A stretch of 64,000 nucleotides of DNA from Acidobacteriota bacterium (lineage in GTDB: Bacteria > Acidobacteriota > Terriglobia > Acidiferrales > UBA7541), in NCBI GenBank assembly GCA_003167215.1, contig PMTV01000025.1, positions 29,490 through 93,489 on the forward strand, given 5' to 3'. The translations under genes and the position numbers were made by a program. Positions 16,092-24,508 of this stretch are shown piece after piece. The notes below the pieces were generated by a model that worked only from the letters and a program-made list of their open reading frames with translations, searched no databases and was not told where the DNA came from. Positions within the stretch are counted from its first letter, which is position 1. Every line of letters begins with the position of its first letter.

Positions 16092-16178
16092 GCGGCTGTG
16101 GCGGAATTGGCAGACGCACCAGCTTGAGGGGCTGGCGGTCGCAAGACCGTGGTGGTTCGAATCCACTCAGCCGCACCA
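16092..16178 (+). tRNA. tRNA-Leu (anticodon GAG)
   Basis: A class II tRNA with a long variable arm (GGCGGTCGCAAGACCGT). The acceptor GCGGCTG pairs with CAGCCGC (16168-16174), the anticodon arm CCAGC-TTGAGGG-GCTGG places GAG at 16126-16128, and the T arm contains GGTTCGAATCC. The 3' CCA is encoded (16176-16178). It reads CUC/CUU leucine codons. Confidence 0.97.
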
Positions 16179-16324
16179 CTTCTTTTACAATCACTCCCGC
16201 CCATAGTCTTCCTTCTGCTTGAAACTAAAATTTCGCGATCAGCCGGGAGGTTGAGTCGAGGGGGAGAATCCGCGGTATACTTCCGCGCTCGGTATTGCAA
16301 AATCAAAATCCAGGTGGACCACGA

Positions 16325-17344
16325 ATGGTTGCAGAGCGTCAAACTCCTCCCGCACATGTCGGCGTATTCCTGCTGTTAAATGGCGCTCACGTCGCAGGTG
16401 CTGTCTCCTGCCTGGCGCAACTCGGAATCCCCGATCTCGTCGAAGCAGCTCCCAAATCTGCCGAGGAACTCGCAAAACAAATTGGTGCGGACCCGCAAGC
16501 GCTCTACCGTCTCATGCGCGCCACCGCCTGTGTGGGAGTGCTATCGGAGGATCCGGATGGAAAGTTTTCGCAAACGCCGATGTCCACCGTTCTGCGCACC
16601 AATGCGACTCCCAGTCTGCGGGCCCTTGCGATCATGGCGGGGAGAGAGTGGCACGGGCGCGGGTGGTCGCACCTGGAATATTGCGTCCGAGCCGGCAAGC
16701 AAGCGCTTGAGCAGATCTACGGCGCTCCTGTCTTCGAATATCTGAAGCAAAATCCGGCGGAAGGACAAATTTTCAACGATGCCATGACCCAGATTTCCAT
16801 GATCGATAGCCCCGCCGTCGCCGACGCCTACAATTTTGACGGCATTCATTCCATCGTGGACATCGCAGGCGGCCACGGACTTCTGCTGGCTACTATCCTG
16901 AAGAGGAATCCGCAGTTGAGAGGCACGCTCTACGATATGCCGCACGTTATTGAGGGAGCCAAAAACGGGCCGCTCAAGCCTGTGATGGAACGCTGCACCC
17001 TCACGTCCGGCGATATGTTTTCCTCCGTTCCAGCAGGCGCCGATGCTTACATCATGAAACACATCATCCATGACTGGCAGGATGATCGCTGCGTCCAGAT
17101 ACTCAAAGCCTGCCGAAAAGGCGTGAATTCCGGCGGCAGACTCCTCGTGGTTGACAACGTCATTCAGCCGGGCAACGACTTCTCCCCGAGCAAGTTCCTC
17201 GATCTGCAAATGCTTATTTTCCCCAGCGGATGCGAGCGAACCGAAAAACAGTTTCGTGACTTGTTTGCGGCGGCGGGTTGGAAGTTAAGCCGGATCACGC
17301 CCACGGTCGCTGCCGATTCGATCGTCGAGGGAGTTCCAGCGTAA
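16325..17344 (+). CDS. SAM-dependent O-methyltransferase (acetylserotonin OMT-like)
   Basis: A 339-residue enzyme of the Methyltransf_2 type. The N-terminal dimerisation helices contain LAKQIGADPQALYRLMRA, and the SAM fold contains IVDIAGGHGLLLATIL (the glycine loop) and GTLYDMPHVI. The catalytic His lies in IIHDWQDDRC. Such enzymes methylate hydroxyl groups of small aromatic or polyketide-like molecules. The substrate is unknown, and no biosynthetic genes surround it. AGGTGG seven nt before the ATG at 16325 supports this start over an upstream TTG at 16295. Confidence 0.88.
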   Translation: MVAERQTPPAHVGVFLLLNGAHVAGAVSCLAQLGIPDLVEAAPKSAEELAKQIGADPQALYRLMRATACVGVLSEDPDGKFSQTPMSTVLRTNATPSLRALAIMAGREWHGRGWSHLEYCVRAGKQALEQIYGAPVFEYLKQNPAEGQIFNDAMTQISMIDSPAVADAYNFDGIHSIVDIAGGHGLLLATILKRNPQLRGTLYDMPHVIEGAKNGPLKPVMERCTLTSGDMFSSVPAGADAYIMKHIIHDWQDDRCVQILKACRKGVNSGGRLLVVDNVIQPGNDFSPSKFLDLQMLIFPSGCERTEKQFRDLFAAAGWKLSRITPTVAADSIVEGVPA

Positions 17345-17458
17345 CGCACCAAGACTACACGCCTGAGTTTTTAATCCGCCCGTTCAAGATCAAATAAATT
17401 TGTTTGTAGATTGCGATCGGCAGGACCGGCTTGTGCGTATAGCGGAAGTTTTCGGCGG

Positions 17459-18094
17459 TTAGTCCCAGAAATCATCGCGATCGAGAAGCTCGACTCCGAT
17501 TTGTCTCCGGCCGTCTCCATCGTACCGGCAGTAAACTACGCGTGCTTGCGCGCGGCTTCCTTTATCTCGACGGCAAAGCACCACGGTCCCGCCCGCTTCC
17601 ACCGGGTGACGGCACACGAGCCCGGCCCCGTGCTGGCTGACGGTAACCGTCCAAGTTTCTTCCTCCCACGTCCGGCTGGGATCTTCCCGCCGAAGCCAGA
17701 CAGGTACGGACGATGAAAGCCGCGGGCTGCGCCGCAAGCCCTTGCTCAATTGCGAGGCGCGCAAAAGAAATTCGAGAAGTTGGCTCTTGGTCTCCGAATC
17801 GGAGAATCGGTCGCACTCAGAGAGTTTTTGGACCTGTTCCACGCTTTCGCTCAAGAATTTTCTGAGGGACTCGGTTTCGGTGCTGGCAGGCTGGCTTTTC
17901 AACCTTTCGTTTCGCGCTTCAAGTTCCTGGAAGCAGACAACCAGAAAATGTTCCATGCACAGGCGCCGGGCATCGAAATCCGCAACTGCCGGTTCGCCGC
18001 AGGCCTCGGAGCTGCAAAAAATTCCTTGAACCGCCTTTGGCGCTTCCGGTGATTCCATTTGATTTTCCGTTGAGGGCCTGGCGATATTGAACAT
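17459..18094 (-). CDS. PilZ-like protein with N-terminal Cys/His motif
   Basis: A 211-residue protein. The N-terminus holds FCSSEACGEPAVADFDARRL followed by CMEHF, a possible zinc-binding C-x4-C...C-x2-H pattern. A helical middle follows. Residues about 125-207 resemble a PilZ-type beta barrel: RRSPRLSSSVPVWL, then TVSQHGAGLVCRHPVEAGG and a final IGVELLDRDDFWD. PilZ domains often bind cyclic di-GMP through RxxxR and [D/N]xSxxG. Here RRSPR and TVSQHG only loosely keep that pattern, so ligand binding is doubtful. It follows the coiled-coil PilZ gene by 7 bp. Confidence 0.65.
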   Translation of the reverse strand: MFNIARPSTENQMESPEAPKAVQGIFCSSEACGEPAVADFDARRLCMEHFLVVCFQELEARNERLKSQPASTETESLRKFLSESVEQVQKLSECDRFSDSETKSQLLEFLLRASQLSKGLRRSPRLSSSVPVWLRREDPSRTWEEETWTVTVSQHGAGLVCRHPVEAGGTVVLCRRDKGSRAQARVVYCRYDGDGRRQIGVELLDRDDFWD

Positions 18095-18101
18095 AAGTAT
18101 C

Positions 18102-19502
18102 CTACTTGCTTTTAGGCGCTTTCCCTATTCCCTTGGCCAGATCGGAAATCGCGCCACCGACGAATTCCAGATGACTCTGGCTATAACTGGCGAGTTCGCC
18201 TGCGAACTGATGGGATGTCTCCGCGGCCTTTTCCTTTAGCGCGCTGAGAGCTTTATCCACGATAGGCTGAAACGCCTCGCGGAACACGCGCTCCGCCTCC
18301 GCCGAATGTTTCTGGCCGGCCACTCGCAGGCCGCTAAGCGCGATTTGGGCCACTTCCTTGCTCTGAGTTTCTAATTCCTCCCGAGCGGTATTGAGTCTCG
18401 CTCGAATCACTGCTTCAAACTGTTTTTCATAACGAATGTAAGTCTCTTCGATTCGCGACGCCGATTTCTCTACCGTTCGCTCCAGAGACTTCTCGATCTC
18501 GTCTTTGCGCTTCGTCAGGTCCGATGTCACCTTCAGTGCGTTATCAATACTGGGAGCCATTTGCTCTTTCAGGCGGGTGACAATTCGGCCCACCCCTTCT
18601 TTGCGGGACGATTCCAGCACTCCTTGGATGCGCTCCCCAGCCTTCGCCGCCAGACCTTGCGAGGACTCCTCGAGCTCACGGGTTCGCTGCTCCACTTGCT
18701 CCAGCGCTTGCTGAACATCTGCTTCAAGTTTCTTCTTCCACTGGGCGTAAAGGATTCGCGCGCTTTCTTGGCTGGCTCTATTTAATTGCTTGATGGACTG
18801 TTCGATCCAGGGGCCCGCTTGTGATGCGCTTGTTTCGGCCAAAACATTCTTCGCTTCTTCGCGAAGCGTGGCCCGCAACTCAACCAGTATCGATGCTGAT
18901 TTGTCTCGAACGGCTGAAGCCGCTGCTTCCGCGAGCATGCCTTCCATCTGCTGCTGGAAATCACCCATGAGCTGGCCGGCCGGACGCCCTGCGGAGGACG
19001 ACGATGGAGTCGCCTCGGGCTGGCGAGTGCTCGTGCCCTTCACGCGCTTGTCTTCGACTGCGGTGGTGGACGTTTCCGGACGCGGAACCGCAAAGGGCTT
19101 GGACTTCGACGTATCCGTATCCAGATTGCGGGCGCCGCTGAACAGCAGCCAATCCTGCGGCGGCGCATCAATGCCCCAGATATTGCCGGGAGATTCCAAC
19201 TCCACCGCCGTCTGAAACAGTCCATTGGGGTCCTTGGGCCTGTCCACCCACTTCACACGGCCGCGTGCGGAAATTGGCGGAGAATTCGGCTTTTTATTCT
19301 CGAGTTGCAAAACAACCAGCGCATTCGCCAACACCTGGTGTTTTGACAAATATTTGAAGCCGTGGCAACTGATGGTTTGAGTGGAAACTGCTTCGCTGTA
19401 CGGACCACGGAAGGAATCGACTCCTTCCACCTTCAAAGGAATGGCGTATTCTACGCGCGTGCTGCGCCGCGCTGGCCGGGATGCAGCCGAGCTATTCGAC
19501 AT
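18102..19502 (-). CDS. PilZ-domain protein with long coiled coil
   Basis: A 466-residue protein. The N-terminal PilZ-like domain (about 10-125) starts with RRSTRVEYAIPLKV and has QTISCHGFKYL. The RxxxR is kept, and the second motif is TxSxxG instead of the usual D/NxSxxG. After a low-complexity linker, residues about 185-460 form one continuous charged helix with heptad-like spacing and no hydrophobic signal. This suggests a cytoplasmic filament or scaffold that could respond to cyclic di-GMP (inference). It is the first gene of a pair with the smaller PilZ-like protein. Confidence 0.75.
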   Translation of the reverse strand: MSNSSAASRPARRSTRVEYAIPLKVEGVDSFRGPYSEAVSTQTISCHGFKYLSKHQVLANALVVLQLENKKPNSPPISARGRVKWVDRPKDPNGLFQTAVELESPGNIWGIDAPPQDWLLFSGARNLDTDTSKSKPFAVPRPETSTTAVEDKRVKGTSTRQPEATPSSSSAGRPAGQLMGDFQQQMEGMLAEAAASAVRDKSASILVELRATLREEAKNVLAETSASQAGPWIEQSIKQLNRASQESARILYAQWKKKLEADVQQALEQVEQRTRELEESSQGLAAKAGERIQGVLESSRKEGVGRIVTRLKEQMAPSIDNALKVTSDLTKRKDEIEKSLERTVEKSASRIEETYIRYEKQFEAVIRARLNTAREELETQSKEVAQIALSGLRVAGQKHSAEAERVFREAFQPIVDKALSALKEKAAETSHQFAGELASYSQSHLEFVGGAISDLAKGIGKAPKSK

Positions 19503-19721
19503 AATTGTCTCTCAGGGACTGGAAGCTTAGGATAAGTCCTGCGGGCCGGAAATCGCGCCCAAATCGGCACTGGAATTTTCTAAGAGTTACTATCACAGGT
19601 CGGGGTCGCAGCGTGCTTACCGCCGCGTTTAAAGTGTCGGTGCCTTGCGATCGAATTTCGCCTCGCGGCTGTTAATCGCGTCCCAAGTCTCACACGCTCA
19701 ATATTTTCCTTACAATCACTC

Positions 19722-19749
19722 TTGATATTCGGCACCGCTTGTATATGAT
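19722..19749 (+). promoter_or_regulatory. Putative sigma-70 promoter of the cytochrome oxidase operon
   Basis: TTGATA (19722-19727), a 16-bp spacer and TATGAT (19744-19749) lie just before coxB. A start site about 7 nt later would leave an untranslated leader near 10 nt if the ATG at 19767 is used. Both boxes match well. Confidence 0.5.
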
Positions 19750-19766
19750 GCCGTTGGAAAATTAGA

Positions 19767-20657
19767 ATGCAATCCCATCGGGCGCTTCGCGCGCGCGAGG
19801 CCACGGGAGCCAGAGTGATGCGACTCAGCAATCGCAACAGCAGTAGCGGTTCTGCGGCGCCGGCAGCCATGCTGGCGTCTCTTATAGTGATTATGGTTGC
19901 TGCGACCGTGTACGTTTTCGCCGCTAACCCTTTCCCATCCAGGCCGCCTGCGGCCATCACCAGCGTAGGCCTCCTGGTGGACCATCAGTACTTCCTCACC
20001 CTGTGCGTCACCGGCACGGTTTTCATTCTCTCTCAGCTCGGACTTGCCTACGCCATCTGGCGCTTCCGCGATCGCGGCCAGGCTGCTCATTTCACCCGCG
20101 GTAACAACACCATGGAGATGATCTGGACTACCGCAACGATCGTCCTCTTCCTGGGACTGGGCCTCATGGGCCGTAAAGCCTGGGCCCAAGTGCGATTCAC
20201 GCCTGCGGAAGCGAACGCCGTTCAAGTGGAAGTCACCACCAACCAATTCGTATTCAATTTCCGTTATCCCGGGCCGGATGGTCAATTCGGCAAGCTCGAT
20301 CCCACGCAGGTGAGCGCCTCCACCGGCAATCCGCTCGGCCTCGATCCCAAGGATCCCGCCGGAAAAGACGACATCGTCGTGCCCACTCTAACGGTTCCAG
20401 TGGATCACCAAGTCGAGTTGCTGATCCGTTCGCAAGATGTGATTCACAATTTCTACGTTCGCGAATTGCGGCTTCAGCAGGACGCCGTGCCCGGAATGGT
20501 TATCCCCATCCACTTCACGGCAAACCAAATTGGGCATTATGAAATTATGTGCACCCAGCTATGCGGGCTGGGGCACTACCGCATGCGCAGCTTCCTGGAC
20601 GTCGTGTCCGAAGCCGATTACCAAAATTTCCTAAAACAACAGGGTGCCAGCCAGTGA
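19767..20657 (+). CDS. coxB: Cytochrome c oxidase subunit II
   Basis: A 296-residue subunit with two membrane helices (about 35-55 and 75-97) and a periplasmic cupredoxin domain that holds the CuA centre. The CuA ligands appear in HNFYVRELR and in MCTQLCGLGHYRM (Cys, Cys, His, Met). The residue between the cysteines' first turn is Gln where many oxidases have Glu. There is no C-terminal cytochrome c domain, so it is not of the caa3 type. The start could also be an ATG 51 nt downstream (MRLSNRN). It overlaps the window of the coxA leader and begins the operon. Confidence 0.94.
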   Translation: MQSHRALRAREATGARVMRLSNRNSSSGSAAPAAMLASLIVIMVAATVYVFAANPFPSRPPAAITSVGLLVDHQYFLTLCVTGTVFILSQLGLAYAIWRFRDRGQAAHFTRGNNTMEMIWTTATIVLFLGLGLMGRKAWAQVRFTPAEANAVQVEVTTNQFVFNFRYPGPDGQFGKLDPTQVSASTGNPLGLDPKDPAGKDDIVVPTLTVPVDHQVELLIRSQDVIHNFYVRELRLQQDAVPGMVIPIHFTANQIGHYEIMCTQLCGLGHYRMRSFLDVVSEADYQNFLKQQGASQ

Positions 20658-20685
20658 GCTCGACCCATCTGTCAGGAGGCCATGC

Positions 20686-22443
20686 ATGAGTTCGCACGCC
20701 CACACCGGGCACGCGGTGGTTGTTGAGCCCAGCGGGTTCATTCGTAAATATATCTTTAGCATCGATCACAAAGTCATTGGCATTCAATATTTCCTGCTCG
20801 CCCTGACCGCGGTATGCGTTGGAATTGTTCTTTCTCTTTTGATGCGTTTTCACCTGGTGTATCCCGGAGCGCACCTTCCCTTCGTGAGCGGCGGGATTAT
20901 GACTCCCGAACAGTATCTTGCGCTCGTAACCATGCACGGCACCATCATGGTTTTTTTCGTCCTGACTACGGCTCCGCAAGGCGGTTTCGGCAATTATTTT
21001 CTGCCCATTCAAATTGGCGCCCCGGATATGGCTTTCCCGCGCTTGAACATGCTTTCCTTCTGGGTCACTTTTCTCGCGTTCGTGGCCATTATTGCAGCCT
21101 TCGTCGTTCCCGGCGGCGCGCCAATCAGCGGCTGGACCGGTTACACCCCGCTCAGCGGTATGGGTGAGGTCACCGGACCAGGCGAAGGAATGGGGCAGAC
21201 GCTGTGGATCGTCAGCATCTCTCTTTTCTGTCTTGCTTCTCTGTTGGGCGCTCTGAATTTCATCGCCACCACGATTGATCTCCGCGCCCCGGGCATGACT
21301 CTGTTCCGCATGCCTCTCACTGTCTGGGGTTGGTTCGTGACTGCAATTCTCGGCCTGCTGGCGTTCGGCGTCCTTCTGGCCGGCGGAATTCTGCTGCTTC
21401 TCGATCGCTCGGCTGGCACCAGCTTCTTCCTCCCCGCAGGCCTTGTGGTAAACGACCAGTTGCAGCCTCATAGCGGCGGCTCTCCGCTGCTCTGGCAACA
21501 CCTCTTCTGGTTCTTCGGCCATCCTGAGGTGTACATCGCAATATTGCCCGGCATGGGCGTTGCCTCGCACGTGCTCTCCACCTTTTCGCGCAAGCCCGTA
21601 TTCGGATACCGCGCAATGGCCATGGCGCTTTGCGCTATTGGTTTCCTGGGCTTCATGGTCTGGGGCCACCACATGTTCCTCAGCGGCATGAGTCCCTATT
21701 CCGGTTTTGCGTTTTCCGTCCTGACCATGTCCATCGGTGTTCCCTCGGCCATCAAGACGTTTAATTGGATAGGAACTCTGTGGGGCGGGAAGATTCAGTT
21801 CAAATCGCCGATGCTCTTTGCCCTTGGATTCGTCTCGTTGTTCGTCAGCGGCGGACTTTCTGGTTTGTTTCTTGCGCAACCGGCGGTGGACAACATGCTC
21901 CACGCCACGTACTACGTGGTCGCGCACTTTCATCTGGTCATGGGCGTGGCCGCCATCTTCGGAATTTTCTCCGCCACCTATTTCTGGTTCCCGAAAATGT
22001 TCGGCCGCATGATGAGCGAGCCTTTGGCCAAGGTTCACTTCTGGATCACATTTGCGGGCGCCTACTGCATCTTCATGCCCATGCATTTCATCGGAATCGC
22101 GGGTGGCATACGCCGCTACGCGGATGCTACCGGCACCAATTACGCCGCCGCTCTTCAACCCGTTCACGTGTTTATGACCTACGCGGCATTCATCACCGGT
22201 GCGGCGCAGCTCATCTTCCTGTTCAATTTTTTCTGGAGCCTGAAGCACGGCGCGGTCGCAGGCAAAAATCCTTGGAACGCCACTACGCTTGAATGGATTA
22301 CGGACTCGCCGCCGCCCATCGATAATTTCGGCGGCGATTATCCCAGTGTGTATCGCGGCCCGTATGAATTCAGCGTTCCAGGATATCGACAGGATTTCAT
22401 CCCGCAGAATCTGACGCCGGAGCAAGCGGCGCTTTTGAAATAG
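20686..22443 (+). CDS. coxA: Cytochrome c oxidase subunit I
   Basis: A 585-residue, about 12-helix heme-copper oxidase subunit. Diagnostic stretches are MHGTIMVFFVL (heme a ligand His), FGHPEVYIAILPGMG (CuB His and the His-Tyr cross-link of A-type enzymes), WGHHMFLSGM (two further CuB His) and VVAHFHLVMG (heme a3 and heme a ligands). It reduces oxygen and pumps protons. AGGAGG six nt before the ATG at 20686 fixes the start. The gene is the second in coxBACCD order. Confidence 0.97.
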   Translation: MSSHAHTGHAVVVEPSGFIRKYIFSIDHKVIGIQYFLLALTAVCVGIVLSLLMRFHLVYPGAHLPFVSGGIMTPEQYLALVTMHGTIMVFFVLTTAPQGGFGNYFLPIQIGAPDMAFPRLNMLSFWVTFLAFVAIIAAFVVPGGAPISGWTGYTPLSGMGEVTGPGEGMGQTLWIVSISLFCLASLLGALNFIATTIDLRAPGMTLFRMPLTVWGWFVTAILGLLAFGVLLAGGILLLLDRSAGTSFFLPAGLVVNDQLQPHSGGSPLLWQHLFWFFGHPEVYIAILPGMGVASHVLSTFSRKPVFGYRAMAMALCAIGFLGFMVWGHHMFLSGMSPYSGFAFSVLTMSIGVPSAIKTFNWIGTLWGGKIQFKSPMLFALGFVSLFVSGGLSGLFLAQPAVDNMLHATYYVVAHFHLVMGVAAIFGIFSATYFWFPKMFGRMMSEPLAKVHFWITFAGAYCIFMPMHFIGIAGGIRRYADATGTNYAAALQPVHVFMTYAAFITGAAQLIFLFNFFWSLKHGAVAGKNPWNATTLEWITDSPPPIDNFGGDYPSVYRGPYEFSVPGYRQDFIPQNLTPEQAALLK

Positions 22444-22468
22444 CATCGAATCGATGCAGGAGTGATGT

Positions 22469-23134
22469 ATGCCAGGCAGCACTGTTACAGATGAAGTCGA
22501 GCTAATCGGCACCGGAAAGGGCGGAGGCTCCTCCGGCGACGATGGAAGCTTTGGTGGGGGAGGCGACGATTGGAAAGGGCCGTCTGGCTCCGCTCGTGTA
22601 CCGCAACGCGCCTACGTCACCGGAATGACCATCGCGCTCGCCGGCATCCTGATGTTTTTCATGGCGCTGGTCAGCGCTTACATCGTCCGAAAGGGCATGC
22701 CCAACAGCGCATGGGTACCATTCAATGTTCCGCGGATCCTGTGGCTGAACACGCTGATTCTCATCGCCAGCAGTTTCACGCTCGCTCGTTCCCGCTCACG
22801 CTTTCTCGCCAACGACAGCGAAGGTTTTCGCCACTGGTGGGGCGTCACCACCATTCTCGGAATTTTCTTCCTGGCCGGCCAGGTGATCGCTTGGCGGCAA
22901 CTCGCTGCGGCCGGTCTTTTTCTCTCTACGAACCCTGCCAGCAGCTTTTTCTACGTTTTCACTGCCGCGCACGGCCTCCATCTTCTCGGCGGAGTCCTCG
23001 CGCTCCTATTTATCGCTTTCAGGCCGACCCATCGGCTGACGAAGGGTACCGCCACGGAAGTCGTTTCGATGTACTGGCATTTTATGGATGGGCTTTGGGT
23101 TTTTCTGTTCTTACTTCTCCTTTTGGGACGGTGA
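22469..23134 (+). CDS. coxC: Cytochrome c oxidase subunit III
   Basis: A 221-residue membrane protein of the COX3 family with about five helices. It has an unusual Gly/Ser-rich N-terminal extension (GTGKGGGSSGDDGSFGGGGD) before the first helix. Family features include VSAYIVRKG, FFYVFTAAHGLHLLGG and SMYWHFMDGLWVFLFLLL. COX3 supports proton uptake and enzyme stability. A second COX3-like gene follows after 3 bp, so two subunits share this family role. Confidence 0.92.
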   Translation: MPGSTVTDEVELIGTGKGGGSSGDDGSFGGGGDDWKGPSGSARVPQRAYVTGMTIALAGILMFFMALVSAYIVRKGMPNSAWVPFNVPRILWLNTLILIASSFTLARSRSRFLANDSEGFRHWWGVTTILGIFFLAGQVIAWRQLAAAGLFLSTNPASSFFYVFTAAHGLHLLGGVLALLFIAFRPTHRLTKGTATEVVSMYWHFMDGLWVFLFLLLLLGR

Positions 23135-23137
23135 AAA

Positions 23138-23770
23138 GTGAGTGAAGCGGAATTCGAAGGCATAGTTGAATCGCGATGGTCTGGAGGCGCCTCTCCCTTT
23201 GCGATCAACTCCAAAAAGCTGGGGATGTGGCTTTTCATCGTTTCCGATTCGCTGACCTTTTCAGCCCTGTTGATCAGTTACGCCTACGTTCGACTCGAAA
23301 CTCCCAACTGGCCCAGGCCGTTTGAAATCTGGCCGGCCATCGCGAAATCGTCATTCATGACATTCGTCCTGCTCTCCAGCAGCTTGACCATGGTCTTGGG
23401 CGTAAATGCTGCCTTCAGAGGCGACCGCAAGAAAACCGTCCGCTACCTGATCGCAACCATTATCTTCGGAATCGCGTTCGTGCTCATCCACGCCACGGAA
23501 TGGGTAACGCTGTTCAGCGAGGGCGTCACTCCGTGGGGAAATCCCTGGGGCGTGCCGCTGTTTGGCGGCACGTTTTTCGGCCTCACCGGCCTTCACATGC
23601 TTCACGTCACGATCGGTGTCGCTTATCTGGCAATCATCGCCTGGGGTTTTGGAAAAGGGAAGTACACCGCCGAGCATGTGGAAGTGAGCGGCCTGTACTG
23701 GCATTTCGTTGATCTCGTTTGGATGTTCATTTTTCCCATGGTTTATTTGCTGAGCGTGAATCCGAAGTAA
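23138..23770 (+). CDS. Second cytochrome c oxidase subunit III-like protein
   Basis: A 210-residue COX3-family protein with five or six helices, starting at GTG. Visible family stretches are KLGMWLFIVSDSLTFSALLI, FFGLTGLHMLHVTIGV and EVSGLYWHFVDLVWMFIFP. It is not a fragment of the preceding gene: both have the C-terminal YWHFxD motif, so this is a true tandem paralogue pair. Two COX3-type proteins in one operon are known from several bacterial oxidase clusters. Confidence 0.9.
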   Translation: MSEAEFEGIVESRWSGGASPFAINSKKLGMWLFIVSDSLTFSALLISYAYVRLETPNWPRPFEIWPAIAKSSFMTFVLLSSSLTMVLGVNAAFRGDRKKTVRYLIATIIFGIAFVLIHATEWVTLFSEGVTPWGNPWGVPLFGGTFFGLTGLHMLHVTIGVAYLAIIAWGFGKGKYTAEHVEVSGLYWHFVDLVWMFIFPMVYLLSVNPK

Positions 23771-23788
23771 CAAGGAGAGCACTTCATA

Positions 23789-24118
23789 ATGAGCGCGCAC
23801 GGACACGCCGAACTCACGCACGAGCATTCCGTAGGCACCACTAGACTCTTCTCTATCGTTTGGGTCTGGTTGCTGCTCCTGACCGCCGTCGAAGTTTTTC
23901 TCGCCTACGAACGCCTTGAAGTTCACCTGATGATCACAATTTTGGTCGGCCTCTCGCTGATCAAGGCGGCCTTGATCATGTCCTACTTCATGCACTTGCG
24001 CTTCGAGCGCCTGGGACTCTTTCTGCTCCTCGTCCCAGCCATGGTATTCTGCATTTGCATGATGCTGATCATGTTCTTCCCGGATAGCATCCGGCTCATG
24101 AACCTGCGCCCGCACTAG
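23789..24118 (+). CDS. Cytochrome c oxidase subunit IV (prokaryotic type)
   Basis: A 109-residue protein with three membrane helices and a His-rich N-terminus (HGHAELTHEHSVG). It matches COX4_pro-type small subunits by size and by IKAALIMSYFMHLRFE, the typical helix with its KxxLIMxYFMHLR pattern. It stabilises the oxidase core. A usable AAGGAGAG precedes the ATG, and the gene follows the second subunit III gene by 18 bp. Confidence 0.88.
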   Translation: MSAHGHAELTHEHSVGTTRLFSIVWVWLLLLTAVEVFLAYERLEVHLMITILVGLSLIKAALIMSYFMHLRFERLGLFLLLVPAMVFCICMMLIMFFPDSIRLMNLRPH

Positions 24119-24129
24119 CGTTACGGAGT

Positions 24130-24199
24130 CTTTGTGGGTCGTGGCTTTAGCCGCGACATGAACGCACTAAGCAGAATGGGCTTTAGCCGCTGAAGTTCC
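24130..24199 (+). repeat. REP-like intergenic repeat, copy 1
   Basis: A roughly 70-bp unit: TTTGTGGGTCGTGGCTTTAG, a self-complementary arm (GTCGTGGCT with AGCCGCGAC), a variable centre, then GGGCTTTAGCCGCTGAAGTT. It is nearly identical to the copy at 44488-44559, and its halves recur at 26034 and 44288. The direction is that of the plus-strand reading. It lies between two oxidase-cluster genes. Confidence 0.75.
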
Positions 24200-24252
24200 G
24201 CTTTTGTCGCTGGCGAAACCGCGGTCGCACCATTTGGCGATTTGGCAAGCAT

Positions 24253-24498
24253 ATGAAGAGGAACCTTACAATTCGCTCCGCGGTGTTTCTAGTTTTCAGT
24301 TTTATCGCGCTCCTGGCGCTTCTCGCGCCCTCCGCGGTAGCCCAAGGCTGCGCGATGTGCTACCAGAACGCTTCCGCTTCCGGCCCCCAAGGAGCTCAGG
24401 CTCTTCGTCATGGCATCCTGATCCTTATGCTTCCCACGCTAAGTCTTTTTATCGGCATTTTCGCCCTCATCTACCACCGCCGGAATGTCGCGCGCTGA
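24253..24498 (+). CDS. Small membrane protein with CxxC motif, at end of cox operon
   Basis: An 81-residue protein with a hydrophobic N-terminal segment, likely a signal or first helix (VFLVFSFIALLALLAPSAVA), a GCAMCYQNASASGPQGAQAL loop and a second helix (GILILMLPTLSLFIGIFALI). The CAMC pair would sit just outside the membrane. Small proteins of this shape travel with oxidase genes in Acidobacteriota, which suggests a role in copper or heme handling or as an accessory subunit. No function is established. A REP-like repeat separates it from subunit IV. Confidence 0.7.
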   Translation: MKRNLTIRSAVFLVFSFIALLALLAPSAVAQGCAMCYQNASASGPQGAQALRHGILILMLPTLSLFIGIFALIYHRRNVAR

Positions 24499-24508
24499 GC
24501 CGCGCTAA

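Noticed and set aside
20545..22512. A 655-residue open frame antisense to coxA
   Set aside because: It is rich in Arg, His and Glu with no family features and lies fully over the well-supported oxidase genes. It is a codon-bias shadow.
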